Source: Vulcanimicrobiota bacterium (lineage in GTDB: Bacteria > Vulcanimicrobiota > Vulcanimicrobiia > Vulcanimicrobiales > Vulcanimicrobiaceae). From it: DNA of 6,931 nt. The first letter of the stretch is position 1. Each line of letters opens with the position of its first letter. Positions 5,372-6,931 of this stretch are shown piece by piece. A program made the position numbers and the translations under genes. The stretch lies in assembly GCA_030040695.1 (NCBI GenBank), contig JASHTE010000225.1, forward strand, positions 1 to 6,931, written 5' to 3'. Below the pieces are notes generated by a model that saw nothing but the letters and a program-made list of their open reading frames with translations, did no database searches and was not told the DNA's origin.

Positions 5372-6931
5372 CTACCTGAGCGCGCTTCGCGAGCGCGTGC
5401 TGCTCTTTGACGGCGCTATGGGCACGCAGGTCATGGAGCTCGGCCTCGGTGCAGCCGATTTCGGCGGCGAGCAGTATCTCGGCTGTAACGAAGCGCTCGT
5501 GCTCTCGCGACCCGATGTGATCGGGGAGATTCACGCCGCCTATTTGGCGGCCGGCGCGGACGTTGTCGAAACCGACTCGTTCACCGGCTCGCGCCTCAAG
5601 CTCGACGAATACGGGCTCGGCGAGCGAACATACGACATCAATGTTGCAGCCGCGCGCATCGCCCGCAAAGCCTGCGAGGCCTTCACGACGCCCGAACGGC
5701 CGTGCTTCGTTGCCGGTTCGATGGGGCCGACGGGCATGCTCGTCTCATCGTCGGACCCCGCGCTCTCGAAGATCACATTCGAGGAGCTCGCGACGATCTA
5801 CGGTGAGCAGGCGCGCGCGCTCATCGATGGCGGCGCCGATCTGCTCTTGCTCGAGACGATGCAGGATCTGCTCGAGCTCAAAGCTGCGATTGCCGGCATC
5901 ACGCGTGAGTTCGCGCGAGGAATGCGCCGCGTTCCGATTCAAGCGCAGCCGACGCTCATCACCGAGGGGCGGATGTTGCTCGGGACGGACATTCGCGCGA
6001 TTTGTGCGGTGCTCGATGCGCTTCCGATCGACGTCATCGGGCTCAACTGCTCCACGGGCCCGGCGCAAATGCGCGACTCGATCCGCTATCTCTGCGAAAA
6101 CTCACGCTGCCCAGTCTCGGTGATCCCGAACGCGGGCTTGCCGCTCATGGGGCCGCGCGGTGAGGCGATCTATCCCGAAACCCCGGAGCAGCTCGCGCGC
6201 GAGCTCGGTGAGTTCGTGCGCGAGTACGGCGTTGACGCAATCGGCGGCTGCTGCGGCACGACCCCTCAGCATATCCGCGCGCTTCGCGAAACCCTCGACT
6301 CTGCCGTTGCTCGCGGCGGTCCCTCGACCGCGCGCTTACGGCGCGGAGTTTACCCTGAGCGCGCGGAGCGCAGTCGAAGGGCTCGGGATGACAGCGCCGG
6401 GCCGCAGTATGTCGCGTCTGCGATGACGGCGGTGAGCCTGGAACAGGAGCCGCGCCCGCTGCTCGTCGGCGAGCGCATCAACAGCCAGGGTTCGCGTCGC
6501 ACGAAGCGGCTGCTGCTCGAAGATCGCTACGACGACATCGTGCTCTTGGCACGCGAGCAGATCGAACGCGGAGCGCACGTGCTCGACGTCTGTTGCGCGC
6601 TCACGGAGCGCAGCGATGAAGAGTCGCAAATGCGCGAGCTCGTTCGCCGCCTCGCGCAGTCGGTCGAAGCCCCGCTCATGATCGACTCCACCGAGCCGAA
6701 TGTCATGGAGAGCGCGCTACAAAACTATCCGGGCCGAGCGATTCTCAACTCGGTGAATCTCGAGGCGGGGCGCGCGAAGATCGACCGCGTGATGCCGCTC
6801 GCGATCGAGCACGGCGCGGCAGTCGTCGCGCTCACGATCGACGAGCAGGGCATGGCGAAGACGGCGGAACGCAAACTCGAGGTAGCGCGGCGCATCTACG
6901 AGATTGCCGTGGGCGAGTACGGCCTTTCGCC
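5343..6931 (+). CDS. metH: cobalamin-dependent methionine synthase, 5' part (runs off the window)
   Basis: About 529 codons of 5-methyltetrahydrofolate-homocysteine methyltransferase, which makes methionine via methylcobalamin. Residues 11-315 form the homocysteine S-methyltransferase barrel: LLFDGAMGTQ at 20-29, ETDSF at 76-80, and zinc ligands Cys236 (GLNCSTGP) and Cys303-Cys304 (GGCCGTTP). After a linker, the methyltetrahydrofolate (pterin) domain begins at VGERIN 375-380, with LDV..A at 414-419, IDST at 447-450, NSVNLE at 469-474 and TIDEQGMAKT at 498-507. The B12-binding and activation domains would lie beyond base 6931. The start is uncertain: GTG 5343 fits the usual short N-terminal extension and overlaps the asparaginase by 29 bases; TTG 5349 is an alternative, and neither has a good Shine-Dalgarno sequence. 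The linker (about 316-374) appears longer than usual by some 20 residues and carries an Arg-rich stretch encoded by a repeat-like sequence. A standalone two-domain protein cannot be excluded. Confidence 0.92.
   Translation, partial: MPLENFAQPDYLSALRERVLLFDGAMGTQVMELGLGAADFGGEQYLGCNEALVLSRPDVIGEIHAAYLAAGADVVETDSFTGSRLKLDEYGLGERTYDINVAAARIARKACEAFTTPERPCFVAGSMGPTGMLVSSSDPALSKITFEELATIYGEQARALIDGGADLLLLETMQDLLELKAAIAGITREFARGMRRVPIQAQPTLITEGRMLLGTDIRAICAVLDALPIDVIGLNCSTGPAQMRDSIRYLCENSRCPVSVIPNAGLPLMGPRGEAIYPETPEQLARELGEFVREYGVDAIGGCCGTTPQHIRALRETLDSAVARGGPSTARLRRGVYPERAERSRRARDDSAGPQYVASAMTAVSLEQEPRPLLVGERINSQGSRRTKRLLLEDRYDDIVLLAREQIERGAHVLDVCCALTERSDEESQMRELVRRLAQSVEAPLMIDSTEPNVMESALQNYPGRAILNSVNLEAGRAKIDRVMPLAIEHGAAVVALTIDEQGMAKTAERKLEVARRIYEIAVGEYGLS
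6353..6393. repeat. palindrome-like interspersed repeat embedded in metH
   Basis: The segment runs from CCCTGAGCG at 6353 to GTCGAAGGG ending at 6381, followed by CTCGGGATGACA. Its ends pair as CCCT/AGGG, and GAGCGC is repeated at 6357 and 6366 (9-bp period). From memory, sequences of the type CCCTGAGC...GTCGAAGGG...GGATGACA recur as dispersed repeats between genes in many bacterial genomes; only one copy is visible here. It is read in frame as residues about 337-351 of MetH (YPERAERSRR followed by ARDDS). Two perfect small hairpins lie just upstream (6316-6331, GCGGTC/GACCGC; 6331-6345, CGCGC/GCGCG). The exact ends cannot be set from a single copy. Confidence 0.5.

Noticed and set aside
5381..5397. 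Hairpin CGCGCT-tcgcg-AGCGCG 10 bp after the asparaginase stop, as a terminator
   Set aside because: It lies inside the metH coding region near the start, has no T-run, and such stems are frequent in GC-rich codons.
5563..6123. Ser/Arg-rich 186-codon open frame on the plus strand
   Set aside because: It is out of frame with metH, whose zinc-site and barrel motifs are unmistakable across the same bases.

Overview
The window is GC-rich bacterial chromosome. It is densely coded, with short or overlapping gene junctions and several likely GTG starts. The gene content is housekeeping metabolism; I see no phage, transposase, CRISPR or toxin-antitoxin gene. The lineage cannot be fixed from sequence alone. 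The high GC, the Gram-positive-like SOS-box motif, the leaderless-looking promoter and a scattered-repeat-like insert would fit an uncultured high-GC phylum (for example Eremiobacterota/Vulcanimicrobiota, Dormibacterota, Chloroflexota or Actinomycetota), but that is a guess.

Layout: positions 1-53 look like the last 16 codons of an unidentified plus-strand gene. Positions 54-173 are a short gap between convergent genes, holding one stem-loop. Positions 174-1889 (minus) encode an exported serine hydrolase of the beta-lactamase/DD-peptidase (S12) type with two lipocalin-like modules at the C terminus. Positions 1890-1955 are a compact divergent control region. It contains a perfect match to the Gram-positive SOS box, a second inverted repeat, and a -10-like hexamer placed so that cysK would be transcribed without a leader.

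From 1956 to the window edge there is one plus-strand cluster with almost no spacing: cysK (cysteine synthase), an aldehyde dehydrogenase starting inside the cysK stop (GTGA overlap), a Rhizobium etli-type (class 3) L-asparaginase 24 bp later, and the 5' part of a cobalamin-dependent methionine synthase (metH) that overlaps the asparaginase end and runs off the window. The physiological theme, by inference, is sulfur and aspartate-family amino-acid flow: CysK makes cysteine, asparaginase returns asparagine to aspartate (the precursor of homoserine), and MetH methylates homocysteine. The aldehyde dehydrogenase, succinate-semialdehyde-like, fits least obviously.

The observations most worth a second look are the SOS-like operator between the serine hydrolase and cysK, and a palindrome-like repeat that appears to have inserted in frame into the MetH linker between the homocysteine and pterin domains. 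I found no clear evidence of a wholly new system.
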